A stretch of DNA of 64,000 nucleotides, taken from positions 496,001-560,000 of the forward strand of contig CAVSPW010000002.1 of assembly GCA_963729935.1 (NCBI GenBank). The letters run 5' to 3'. Of the stretch, positions 53,442 through 64,000 are shown in pieces (the first letter of the stretch is position 1; the number at the start of each line of letters is the position of its first letter). The notes beneath the pieces were generated by a model. That model was not told where the DNA came from. It ran no database searches and was given only the letters and a program-made list of their open reading frames with translations. The DNA comes from CAIKMD01 sp963729935 (lineage in GTDB: Bacteria > Pseudomonadota > Alphaproteobacteria > ATCC43930 > CGMCC-115725). The translations under genes and the position numbers were made by a program.

Positions 53442-54310
53442 ACGCGCGTCACTAGCCTGCGGCCAAACAGACCGGTCGGCCGAATCAAGAGTACGCCGAC
53501 GATGATCACCAGCGCGACGCTGAGCTTGATCTCGTTTCCGACGACATAGGCGCCGGCGAGATTTTCCAGCACGCCGACGAAAAACCCGCCGAGTACGGCG
53601 CCCAAGGGGCTGGTAAGCCCACCCAGGAGCGCCGCCGCGAAGGCGTAGAGCAGAATCCCGCCCATCATGTTCGGATCGAGATAGATGATGGGCGCCGCCA
53701 TGATTCCCGCGATCGAGCCGATCGCGCTCGCCATGCCCCAGCCCAACGCCAGGACCCAGCCGACGCGAATGCCCACGAGCCTGCTCGAGACCGGATTAAG
53801 CGCAACGCCCCGCATAGCGAGGCCGAGACGCGTGAAGCGGAAGAATGCGAAGATCAGCGTCAGCATGCCGAGGGTGACGGCGATCATGCCGAGTTGATGC
53901 GCCGACATCAACGAGCTGGCATACCACGCGTCGGAGCGAAACGGGCTGGGGAAGCTTTTGAGGTCATAGCCGTAGATCCAGCCGGCGACGCTGTTCAGAA
54001 TGAAAAGCAGCCCGACGAAGACGACCACGACCGTCAAGACCGGCTTGTCTTCGATCGGTCGAACGATGATGCGCTCGATCAACACGCCGATGACGAAGGA
54101 GATCGCCAAGGTCAGGGCAAAGGTGGCCCAATAGGAAAGCCCGGCTTGGACGAGCGTCCATGCGATATAGGTCGTGAACATCGCGAGCTCGCCTTGCGCG
54201 AAATTCACGTGATGCGTCGCTTGATAGATCATCACCAGCGCCAACGCGACGCTCGCATAGAGACTGCCGGTCGCAAGCCCCCCGAGCACCTGGTGCAGAA
54301 ACGCCGTCAA
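53438..54310 (-). CDS. livH: Branched-chain-type ABC transporter permease LivH (system 2)
   Basis: The 290-residue protein (FLHQVLGGLATGSLYASVALALVMIYQATHHVNFAQGELAMF) is a LivH permease with eight or so membrane segments and ends with the GGLTSPLGAVLGGFFVGVLENLAGAY segment. It starts with TTG, supported by a strong GGGGGAG just upstream. It is 130 bases behind livF, unlike the usual tight packing. Confidence 0.92.
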   Translation of the reverse strand: MTAFLHQVLGGLATGSLYASVALALVMIYQATHHVNFAQGELAMFTTYIAWTLVQAGLSYWATFALTLAISFVIGVLIERIIVRPIEDKPVLTVVVVFVGLLFILNSVAGWIYGYDLKSFPSPFRSDAWYASSLMSAHQLGMIAVTLGMLTLIFAFFRFTRLGLAMRGVALNPVSSRLVGIRVGWVLALGWGMASAIGSIAGIMAAPIIYLDPNMMGGILLYAFAAALLGGLTSPLGAVLGGFFVGVLENLAGAYVVGNEIKLSVALVIIVGVLLIRPTGLFGRRLVTRV

Positions 54311-54440
54311 TCGTCTCCCCCCGAACGCATGCCCGTCCGGCTTGATGCCGGTTTCGTCGAGCGCTTCATCGCGCCGGCTTGCGCCCGCGCGTCCTTGCCG
54401 CGGCCCGATATAGGGTCAATCGAGCGGCGGCGCAAATCCT

Positions 54441-55153
<713 letters not shown>

Positions 55154-55157
<4 letters not shown>

Positions 55158-55945
55158 GCGGCGGTCCCAAGATAAGCGCGAGCCACCTCCGGCGCGTTTC
55201 GCACTTCCTCGGGCGTGCCGTCCGCAATCTTGCGCCCGAAATCGAAGGCGACGACTTTATCGGAAACGGTCATGACGAAATTCATGTGATGCTCGACGAG
55301 AAGCACCGTCAATCCGAAGCGTTCGCGCAATAGAAGAACAAGCGCGCGCAACCGCTCCACCTCTTCGTGGTTGAGGCCGCCGGCCGGCTCGTCGAGCAAC
55401 AAGAGCTTCGGTTCGCAAGCAAGCGCGCGCGCGAGCTCGACGCGCTTTTGGATGCCGAAGGGAAGGCCCGCGATGGGCGCGTCTGCGAGCGCGCCGAGCT
55501 CGAGCACCTCGATGAGCTCGGCGGCCCGTGCGGCGAGTCGCGCTTCCTCCTGCCCCACCAGGGGCAGGCGCAGGGCGTTCGCGACGAACCCGCCGCGGAT
55601 TCGGCTGTGGCCGCCGACGAAGATGTTCTCGCGTACCGACATGGTGCGGAAGAGTGCGAGGTTCTGGAAGGTGCGACCGATGCCGAGCGCCGCTATGCGA
55701 TGGCGCGGTTCGCGCAACAGGTTGCAGCCGTCGAAAATGATCGTCCCGCTATCGGGCTCGTAAAGCCGGCTCAGACAATTGAACAGGGTGGTTTTGCCGG
55801 CGCCGTTCGGGCCGATGAGGCCGCAGATCTGGCCGCGCGGGACCTCGAAGGAAATGCCGTCGAGCGCGACGATCCCGCCGAAGCGAACCGACAGTCCGCT
55901 GACGCAAAGCAGCGGCACGGCACGGTTGACGGCTTCGCCACGCAT
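55154..55945 (-). CDS. livG: Branched-chain-type ABC transporter ATP-binding protein LivG (system 2)
   Basis: The 263-residue ATPase has LCVSGLSVRFGGIVALDGISFEVPRGQICGLIGPNGAGKTTLFNCLSRLYEPDSGTI, ALGIGRTFQNLALF, and Walker B KLLLLDEPAGGLNHEE. The ATG at 55945 has GGGGA upstream and homology starts just after it. It is the first gene of the minus-strand catabolic block (55945 down to 43839). Confidence 0.92.
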
Positions 55946-56449
55946 GTCGGCTTTTCCCCGATCGACAAAGATGAGTTCGCATCTTGGCCCGCTCTGGCTG
56001 CGCTCGCAATAAGGTTTCGCCGCGAACGGCCAAGTCTTTGGACGACGTTGAAGCCGCGCGGGTTCCAGGGCACAGACCATGACGCCGATTAAGCTCAGCG
56101 TGATCGATCCAAGCACGCGGTCCCGTGCCGGGCTCGTCTGCCTCCTGCGCGCCATGGGGGTTCGAGAGCGTGGAGGAGGCGGCCGGCCGCTTGATATCGC
56201 GGGCGGTCAGTCCGACGCGAAACACGGTCCTTCTACGCCCCGCCCCGCTTACCCCCAAATCGCAGTTCGCGGATATCCACCAAAATCCACCTAAAGGCGG
56301 GCTTGGGCGCGATGCACATGGTTCGATACGTGTTCAAGAACGGCAGTCGCCTGCGCTCCAATCGGCTCATTTACGCTCTGCTCGTGCCTAACGGGATGAA
56401 ATGTTGCCGCAGGAGACGACGGTACATGTCGGGCGTGGCTCGCCGCTTA
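55946..56449. other. 504-base gap upstream of livG (system 2), no gene seen
   Basis: The open frames here have no recognisable domains and the codon pattern does not support a gene. The block must contain the promoter of the livG-first operon, but I found no convincing -35/-10 pair. On the other side it ends at the uppP stop. Confidence 0.4.
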
Positions 56450-57289
56450 TCAGCCCCGCATCAGCAGGAAACCGAGCGCGCCAAGCCCAAAGGCGGCGCA
56501 GTAATAGGCAAACGGGTCGAGCGCCTGGAAATCATGCTTGCCGAAATAGCGCATGAGGAAAGCGGTGCTGGCATAGGCGGTGATGCCGGCGACGATGCCG
56601 GCGATCCAGGCCGCGGGCCCCAACCCCGCGCCCACGCCCTGATGGATGAGATGCGGCACTTCGAGAACGCCCGCGCCGAAAATGATCGGGGTGGCGATGA
56701 GGAAGGAGAAATGCGCGGATTCCTTATGATGCAAACCGAGCAGCAGCCCGCCGACCATGGTGGCGCCGGAGCGTGAAATGCCGGGGATGAGCGCGGTCGA
56801 TTGCGCCAGTCCGATGAACAGCGCGCCGATCCAGGTGAGTTGGCCAAGCGTTTTCTCGCCGCCTTTGCGCCGCAAGCGCTCGCCGATATAGAGCAGCACG
56901 CCATTGACGATCAGGAAAGCGGCCGCAACCGTCGGCGCGCCGAAGAGATGCTTGAACCCTTTTTCCAGCGTAAAACCCAAGATCACGGCAGGAATCGTCG
57001 CCAGCACGATGCGCCACAAGAGCTGCCATTGCGCGCGCCGCTCCTCGCCCGATCCGATGCCGATGAAGGCAAGCAGGAGCCGGATCCAATCCTGGCGAAA
57101 ATAGATCAGCAACGCCGCCGCGGTGCCGAGATGAAGAACCACGAGAAAGGGCAGAAAATCGGGAGCGGACTGATCGACATTCCAGCCGAAAAGCGATGGG
57201 AGCACGACCGCGTGGCCGAGACTCGACACCGGAAAAAGCTCGGTCACACCTTGCAGGACAGCGATGATGACGGCTTCGAGGATGGTCAT
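56450..57289 (-). CDS. uppP: Undecaprenyl-diphosphatase (BacA/UppP)
   Basis: The 279-residue integral membrane protein has both family motifs: ILEAVIIAVLQGVTELFPVSSLGHAVVL at the start (glutamate and SSxGH) and ALIPGISRSGATMVGGLLLGL in the middle. It recycles the lipid carrier for peptidoglycan by dephosphorylating undecaprenyl diphosphate. Overproduction gives bacitracin resistance in other bacteria. Its ATG overlaps the prmA stop by 4 bases. Confidence 0.95.
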   Translation of the reverse strand: MTILEAVIIAVLQGVTELFPVSSLGHAVVLPSLFGWNVDQSAPDFLPFLVVLHLGTAAALLIYFRQDWIRLLLAFIGIGSGEERRAQWQLLWRIVLATIPAVILGFTLEKGFKHLFGAPTVAAAFLIVNGVLLYIGERLRRKGGEKTLGQLTWIGALFIGLAQSTALIPGISRSGATMVGGLLLGLHHKESAHFSFLIATPIIFGAGVLEVPHLIHQGVGAGLGPAAWIAGIVAGITAYASTAFLMRYFGKHDFQALDPFAYYCAAFGLGALGFLLMRG

Positions 57290-58200
57290 GGGGTCACGCG
57301 CTTTCTGATTGAGCGGAAATGAACGGGCCGGCCGCGATCGAGGATGAGCGTGGACCAGCCATCGATGACAAGGCGCCCGCGCAGCCGCAAGCGCTGCAGC
57401 CGGTGTGCCGCGAGAACCAGGCTCTCCTGCCAGGGCAAGAGGCCCGAGAGAATGGCGATGCCGCCGGGGGCGAGCACGCGGCCGAGATCGCGCGCCATGA
57501 GCGCGAGCGGCCGGGCAAGGATATTGGCCAAGACCAGATCGTAAGGCGAACTCTGCGCGACGGCGCGATCGCGATAGCCCGCGCTTCGCCGCACACGGAC
57601 GAGGCTTGCGACACCGTTGCGCCGCGCGTTATGCGCCGCTACGCGCACCGATTCGGGGTCGATGTCGAAGGCACGGACACGCCGGTGCCAGGTCTTGGCC
57701 GCGGCGAGCGCAAGCACGCCGGTCCCGGTTCCCATATCGAGGACGCGGCGCGCACGGCCGATGCGCGCCATCGCATCGAGCGCCAGAAGGCAGCCGCGGG
57801 TGGTCGCATGCTCGCCGGTCCCAAAAGCGGTCGCCGCGTCGATCAAGAGGCCGATGCGCCCCGGCGGCACGCGCCCGCGATGATGCGAGCCGTAAATGAA
57901 ATAGCGACCGACCGCGAGCGGCGAAAAACTCGCCTGATTGATCCTGACCCAGTCGGTCGGCGGCAGCCGCTCCCAGCGCGGCTCGGGAGCAGCGCCGCCG
58001 AGACTAAGCCAGGCGAGCGCCAGGCGAGCCAATGTCGCGGGCCGGTCGGGCGGCGCGGTGCTGAAACCCTCGACGCACCAGCTGCCGCCGGGTTTCTCCT
58101 CGAACGCGCTGACCGCGCCGAATTCGCCCAGCGCGTCGGTCGCGGCTGCGGCGGCTTCGGCGTCAGGCGCGGTCACGATGACGCGCCACAGACCGGTCAT
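57286..58200 (-). CDS. prmA: Ribosomal protein L11 methyltransferase PrmA-like
   Basis: The 304-residue protein has an N-terminal substrate domain (DWVRINQASFSPLAVGRYFIYGSHHRG) and a SAM domain with IDAATAFGTGEHATTRGCLLAL (the FGTGxHxTT motif), VLDMGTGTGVLALAAAK and YDLVLANILARPL (the N-I-L catalytic-type NILA). It trimethylates lysines of ribosomal protein L11. ATG 58200 is preferred to TTG 58236, which lies within uvrD. uppP follows directly. Confidence 0.9.
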   Translation of the reverse strand: MTGLWRVIVTAPDAEAAAAATDALGEFGAVSAFEEKPGGSWCVEGFSTAPPDRPATLARLALAWLSLGGAAPEPRWERLPPTDWVRINQASFSPLAVGRYFIYGSHHRGRVPPGRIGLLIDAATAFGTGEHATTRGCLLALDAMARIGRARRVLDMGTGTGVLALAAAKTWHRRVRAFDIDPESVRVAAHNARRNGVASLVRVRRSAGYRDRAVAQSSPYDLVLANILARPLALMARDLGRVLAPGGIAILSGLLPWQESLVLAAHRLQRLRLRGRLVIDGWSTLILDRGRPVHFRSIRKRVTP

Positions 58201-58219
58201 GGCGCCACGGGCGCGGCTT

Positions 58220-60446
<2,227 letters not shown>

Positions 60447-60552
60447 TGTCAGGTATATAGCATGCGAGCGCCCGATTCCCACGGGATGAAATCCCAGAAG
60501 AGTTCAGACGCGAAACCACCTATGATGGGCGCCCCAATTTTCGAAGCCGAAC

Positions 60553-61821
60553 ATGCACGCCGCCGTCATCATCCTCGTTTTCTTGTGCACCTATGTCGGC
60601 ATGGCGGCGGGCCGGCTGCCGCATCTGCAAATCGACCGCACCGGCATCGCGCTCCTGGGCGTCATCGTGCTCCTTGCCAGCGAGATCGTGACGCTCGACG
60701 AGCTCGGCGCGAGCATCGACGTCTCGACCCTCGTCCTTCTCTTCGCGCTGATGATCATCTCCGCGCAATTCGTCTCGGCGGGCTTTTTCGAGGTCTCAGC
60801 CGACTGGGTCATGGGGAAGGCCGAGAGCCCCGCCATGCTGCTGGCGCTGACCGTCGTGGTCGTCGGCGCTCTTTCGGCCCTCTTGGCCAACGAGCTCGTG
60901 GTCTTGACGATGGCGCCCCTTCTGATCGTCGGCGCGCAGTCGCGGGCGCTCGACCCCAGACCCTTCCTCATCGCCTTGCTGGGCGCCGCCAATGCCGGTT
61001 CGGCGGCGACCTTGATCGGCAGCCCGCCGAACATCCTGATCGGTCAGATCGGCGAGCTCAGCTTCCATCGCTATCTGCTGGCCGGAATCGTGCCGGCGCT
61101 GATGGGCTTGGCGTCGGTTTTCGCCGTAACTTGGCTTTTGTGGCGCGGCCGCATGGAGTCCCCGGTGCCGGAGGGCGGCATCGCGGAGCTGCCGCGCCAC
61201 CCGCATGACCGGCATCAGACCGTGAAGGGCCTCGCCGGGATGGCCGTGCTTCTCTTGCTGTTCTCGACGCCCTTGCCGCGGGAGGTCGGCGGTCTCCTGA
61301 TCGCCGCGGCGCTCCTGACCAACCGGCGCTTCACCAACCGGATCATGATCGCCGCGGTCGACTGGCCCTTGCTCCTGCTGTTCGTGTGTCTTTTCGCGAT
61401 CAGCGGCGCGCTTGCCGACACGGGCGTGCCCTGGGTGTTCATCTCCTGGCTTCAGGGCCACGGCCTGCTGCCGGATAACCTCGCCGTCCTGGCCCCGCTG
61501 ACGCTTTTGATGAGCAACACCTTGGGCAACACGCCTTCGGTGATCCTGCTTTTGCAAATCTGGCCCAATCCGCCGCAAGGCGCGCTTTACGCCTTGGCGG
61601 TGTTGTCGTCGCTCGCCGCCAATCTGACGCTGCTCGGCTCACTCGCCAGCGTCGTGGCCGTCGAGCGCGCCGAAACCCTTGGCGTGCGCTTGAGCTTCGC
61701 CGAATACGCGCGGGCGGGCGTTCCCTTCACTCTGATTTCGATGAGCTTGGCGGTATGCTGGCTTGCCTGGACCGGCTGGCTGCCCTGGCTGCCGGGCGGC
61801 GCGGCCGCCGGCGCGAATTGA
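60553..61821 (+). CDS. Anion transporter of the ArsB/NhaD/SLC13 (ion transporter) superfamily
   Basis: The 422-residue protein has about 11 membrane segments. Signatures are LLANELVVLTMAPLLI, the repeat-type loop LGAANAGSAATLIGSPPNILIGQIGEL and LTLLMSNTLGNTPSVILLL, the paired substrate-binding motifs of the superfamily. Members carry arsenite, dicarboxylates, sulfate or sodium/proton; the substrate cannot be told and no arsenic gene is adjacent. It is divergent from uvrD and convergent with the diguanylate cyclase gene. Confidence 0.85.
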   Translation: MHAAVIILVFLCTYVGMAAGRLPHLQIDRTGIALLGVIVLLASEIVTLDELGASIDVSTLVLLFALMIISAQFVSAGFFEVSADWVMGKAESPAMLLALTVVVVGALSALLANELVVLTMAPLLIVGAQSRALDPRPFLIALLGAANAGSAATLIGSPPNILIGQIGELSFHRYLLAGIVPALMGLASVFAVTWLLWRGRMESPVPEGGIAELPRHPHDRHQTVKGLAGMAVLLLLFSTPLPREVGGLLIAAALLTNRRFTNRIMIAAVDWPLLLLFVCLFAISGALADTGVPWVFISWLQGHGLLPDNLAVLAPLTLLMSNTLGNTPSVILLLQIWPNPPQGALYALAVLSSLAANLTLLGSLASVVAVERAETLGVRLSFAEYARAGVPFTLISMSLAVCWLAWTGWLPWLPGGAAAGAN

Positions 61822-61825
61822 GGTT

Positions 61826-62881
61826 TCAGGAAGCCTTGGCGACGTCGTCGGAGATCTCGAGCTCGGTCGAGACGCGATTGCGGCCCGCGCGCTTGGCGTG
61901 ATAGAGCGCGCTGTCGGAGCGGCGTATCAAATCGCTGATCGCTTCGTCCGGGCGGTACTCCGCGGCACCGAAGGACAAGGTGAGATCGCCGTAATTGTCC
62001 TGGGTCGTCTTGTCGATGATCTTGCGGCGCGCGATCGCGGTCCGGATCTGATTGGCGACGATGACCGCCTGCTGCAAATTCGTCCTTGGCAGGATGATCG
62101 AGAATTCCTCGCCGCCGATACGCGCGGGCGTGTCGCGCCCCTTGACCGAATCGGATAGTGAGCGCGCCACGAGCTTAAGCACCTGGTCGCCGATCTGATG
62201 GCCGTAGGTGTCGTTGAAGCGCTTGAAATGGTCGATGTCGCAGAGCAGGAGGCTCATCGGCTCCTTGTTGCGAACCGCCTCGCGAACCGCTTCCCTCAGC
62301 CGCGCATCGAAGAATTTCCGGTTCGGGATGCCGGTCAGGGCGTCGGTCAACGCCTCGCGCTGCACGGTTTCGAGATTCTCGCGCAACTCGCTCACTTCGC
62401 CGGCGATCTTGCCAAGGCGGTTCTCGAGCGAATGGTTGCGGCCGGCCATGGCCTGGGTTTCCTGGATGAGATCGGCGATCAGTGCACTCATCTTCGGCGC
62501 GGGCTGGGAATTGCCGATCGCCGAGGAGAAACTATCGAGAGTCTGGCCGAAATTTCCGATATCGCCGGCCTGATCGCCGAGAAAGCGGCGCACTTGATCG
62601 ATGACCACCTGCAGGCGCCCGCCGGTTTCGAACACTTTGATCGGGATGTTGCTGTCGCTGAAATAACGCCGCGTCAGCTCGGCACTCAATTCTTCGGTAA
62701 AAGGCAATCTTTGCGCGATGATCGCGTCGATCCCGCGCATGAGTTCCGGGTTCGTCTGCGCCACGTAAGTGTACCAGATGGCGTAGTTCTGCGGCGTCGG
62801 CGGCACGTCATTGGCCGACATCGCCTTCATCGCCGCTTCCGCCAGAAGCTGGGTCTCGCTGCTTGCCTTCGCGCCTTTCAT
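61826..62881 (-). CDS. Diguanylate cyclase (GGDEF domain)
   Basis: The 351-residue soluble protein has an N-terminal region typical of alphaproteobacterial DgcB-like cyclases (SANDVPPTPQNYAIWYTYVAQTNPEL) and a coiled-coil stretch (NHSLENRLGKIAGEVSELRENLETVQREALTDALTGIPNRKFFDARL), followed by the catalytic loop ARIGGEEFSIIL. GGEEF is active-site intact. The product-inhibition I-site would be KGRD five residues upstream instead of RxxD, so feedback inhibition may be weak. It makes cyclic di-GMP. No membrane segment or sensor domain is seen. Confidence 0.92.
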   Translation of the reverse strand: MKGAKASSETQLLAEAAMKAMSANDVPPTPQNYAIWYTYVAQTNPELMRGIDAIIAQRLPFTEELSAELTRRYFSDSNIPIKVFETGGRLQVVIDQVRRFLGDQAGDIGNFGQTLDSFSSAIGNSQPAPKMSALIADLIQETQAMAGRNHSLENRLGKIAGEVSELRENLETVQREALTDALTGIPNRKFFDARLREAVREAVRNKEPMSLLLCDIDHFKRFNDTYGHQIGDQVLKLVARSLSDSVKGRDTPARIGGEEFSIILPRTNLQQAVIVANQIRTAIARRKIIDKTTQDNYGDLTLSFGAAEYRPDEAISDLIRRSDSALYHAKRAGRNRVSTELEISDDVAKAS

Positions 62882-63115
62882 TAACCGTGCCTCGCCTTGG
62901 CCGTGGCTCCGGAGGTCTCCGGCCACGAAGATCGATTTCACGCCGCCCCGTTTCGTTTGTTCTAGCCTTGATTGTTTAAGCTTTCGGTAAAGTCGCGACG
63001 GCGGCCCGCGGAAAGAGTCTGCGATTTTTATCGAATTATGGGCTTTCCCGACGCATTCCCGCCGCGCAAGAGCGGGTCTATCATCCTGCGTCGCTGCTGC
63101 CGCCGGAGCGATCCT

Positions 63116-63592
63116 ATGCCGTCCCTGCCCTATCAACCTTACCGCGCCGCCGTCGCGCCCGAATGGGTCGATTACAACGGCCATATGAACGTCGCCTATT
63201 ACGTCCTGGCCTTCGACCGGGCCACCGACCGGCTACTGGATTATCTCGGGCTCGGCGAGGCTTATCGGCGCTCGACCGACCGTTCGATCTTCGCGCTCGA
63301 GGCCCATGTCACCTACTTGCGCGAATTGCGGCAGGGCGATGGGTTCGCGATCGAGACTAGGCTCATCGATGCGGACCGCAAGCGTTTGCATCTCTTTCAC
63401 ACCATGACCAAGGACGGCACCGGCGAATGCGCGGCGACCATCGAGGCGATGGCGCTCCATGTCGATCTCGCCGGCCCGCACGCGGCGCCGATGCCCGATC
63501 ACGCCTTCGCCGTGGTCGAGGCGCTGCTGGCGGAACACCGGCGCTTGCCCGACCCGCCGCAGCTTGGACATCGGATCGCGATCCGGCGATAG
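63116..63592 (+). CDS. Hotdog-fold acyl-CoA thioesterase family protein
   Basis: The 158-residue protein reads AAVAPEWVDYNGHMNVAYYVLAFDRATDRLLDYLGLG, the 4-hydroxybenzoyl-CoA thioesterase motif (DYNGHMN, with the catalytic acid), then FALEAHVTYLRELRQGDGFAIETRL. ATG 63116 has GGAG upstream. Enzymes of this branch hydrolyse acyl-CoA or carnitine-type intermediates (for example betainyl-CoA), but the substrate is not clear. Confidence 0.85.
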   Translation: MPSLPYQPYRAAVAPEWVDYNGHMNVAYYVLAFDRATDRLLDYLGLGEAYRRSTDRSIFALEAHVTYLRELRQGDGFAIETRLIDADRKRLHLFHTMTKDGTGECAATIEAMALHVDLAGPHAAPMPDHAFAVVEALLAEHRRLPDPPQLGHRIAIRR

Positions 63593-63676
63593 CGCCCTTT
63601 TTCGTTCGAGGCGCGCACTGATGTTCGGCGTCCCAGGATGCCGAAGCGCTTCGATTGCGCTTGGCCCGTGCGGCGC

Positions 63677-64000
63677 CTACACCGAAAAATACTTGGCCTG
63701 AGGGTGGATGATGACGATCGCCGAGGTGGATTGCTCGGGCTCGAGCTGATCTTCTTCGGTGAGAGCGACCCCGATCTCTTCGGCGTGCAGCAGCGCCAAG
63801 AGCTGGCGCTGATCGGCGAGATTCGGGCAGGCCGGATAGCCGAAGGAGTAGCGGCTTCCGCGATAGCCCTGCTGCAGCAGCGTATGCATGTCGCGCGGCT
63901 CTTCTGCGGCAAAACCGAGCTCGGCGCGGACGCGCTTGTGGATATATTCGGCGAGCGCCTCGGCCATCTCGACCGACAGCCCGTGCAGATAGAGATAGTC
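63677..64000 (-). CDS. metH: Methionine synthase MetH, C-terminal activation domain (start outside window)
   Basis: The 108 residues visible (YLYLHGLSVEMAEALAEYIHKRVRAELGF, RDMHTLLQQGYRGSRYSFGYPACPNLADQ, IGVALTEEDQLEPEQSTSAIVIIHPQAKYFSV) are the end of the SAM-binding activation domain of cobalamin-dependent methionine synthase, with the RGSRYSFGYPACP SAM-binding motif. The frame is open through the window edge. Confidence 0.95.
   Translation of the reverse strand, partial: DYLYLHGLSVEMAEALAEYIHKRVRAELGFAAEEPRDMHTLLQQGYRGSRYSFGYPACPNLADQRQLLALLHAEEIGVALTEEDQLEPEQSTSAIVIIHPQAKYFSV

Overview
The window is a high-GC, gene-dense piece of chromosome, probably from an uncultured alphaproteobacterium. 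The strand order ppx-rlmE-guaB-rsmB-guaA, the monomeric NADP isocitrate dehydrogenase and the many branched-chain-type (Liv) ABC transporters all fit that group. I cannot name the genus. Several conserved genes (EamA transporter, guaA, rsmB twice, a LigJ-like amidohydrolase, uvrD) carry single-base frameshifts. Both halves of each gene are otherwise well conserved, so consensus sequencing errors are the likeliest cause.

Layout. 0-22 kb is ordinary chromosome: a CaiB-type CoA transferase tail, msrA, a Liv transporter operon without a binding protein, acyl-CoA enzymes, small secreted proteins, a VOC/TetR pair and an ArsR/SRPBCC operon (each with a clear operator-like palindrome), dienelactone hydrolase, an ABC-F ATPase, idh with a strong terminator, and a TauD-like dioxygenase. 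22-26.4 kb is a lower-GC island between a truncated ybaK fragment and the 3' end of guaA. It holds a DNA methyltransferase and a DGQHR-domain gene split by an IS3-family element. Removing the IS and one copy of its 3-bp target duplication restores one continuous 585-codon frame, so the island once carried a translationally coupled DGQHR protein plus methyltransferase pair, a plausible defence or modification system. 26.4-32.8 kb is the guaA-rsmB-guaB-rlmE-ppx block.

33-43.8 kb is the most interesting part. Just beyond tRNA-Gln(CTG), a fragment of a tyrosine recombinase and an IS end mark an old integration site. Next comes a complete selenocysteine system: selD, tRNA-Sec (selC), selB and selA. 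Three selenoprotein genes lie with it, each with an in-frame UGA: a DsbA/FrnE-like protein (UPWC), a UGSC-family protein (U-S-T-C) and a 72-residue Rdx/SelW-like protein (CGQU). Each UGA is followed within 4-14 nt by a hairpin in the coding sequence. A thioredoxin-reductase-like flavoprotein sits between the first two. A standard gene caller would split or miss all three selenoproteins.

43.8-56 kb is one minus-strand catabolic block: a second Liv transporter with its binding protein, a Rieske oxygenase, a LigJ-like amidohydrolase, a LigB-type extradiol dioxygenase, a Baeyer-Villiger-type monooxygenase and a GMC oxidoreductase. Together they suggest uptake and meta-cleavage of an aromatic compound. 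The block runs directly into selA-selB. 56-64 kb returns to housekeeping genes: uppP, prmA, uvrD, an anion transporter, a diguanylate cyclase, a thioesterase and the C-terminus of metH.
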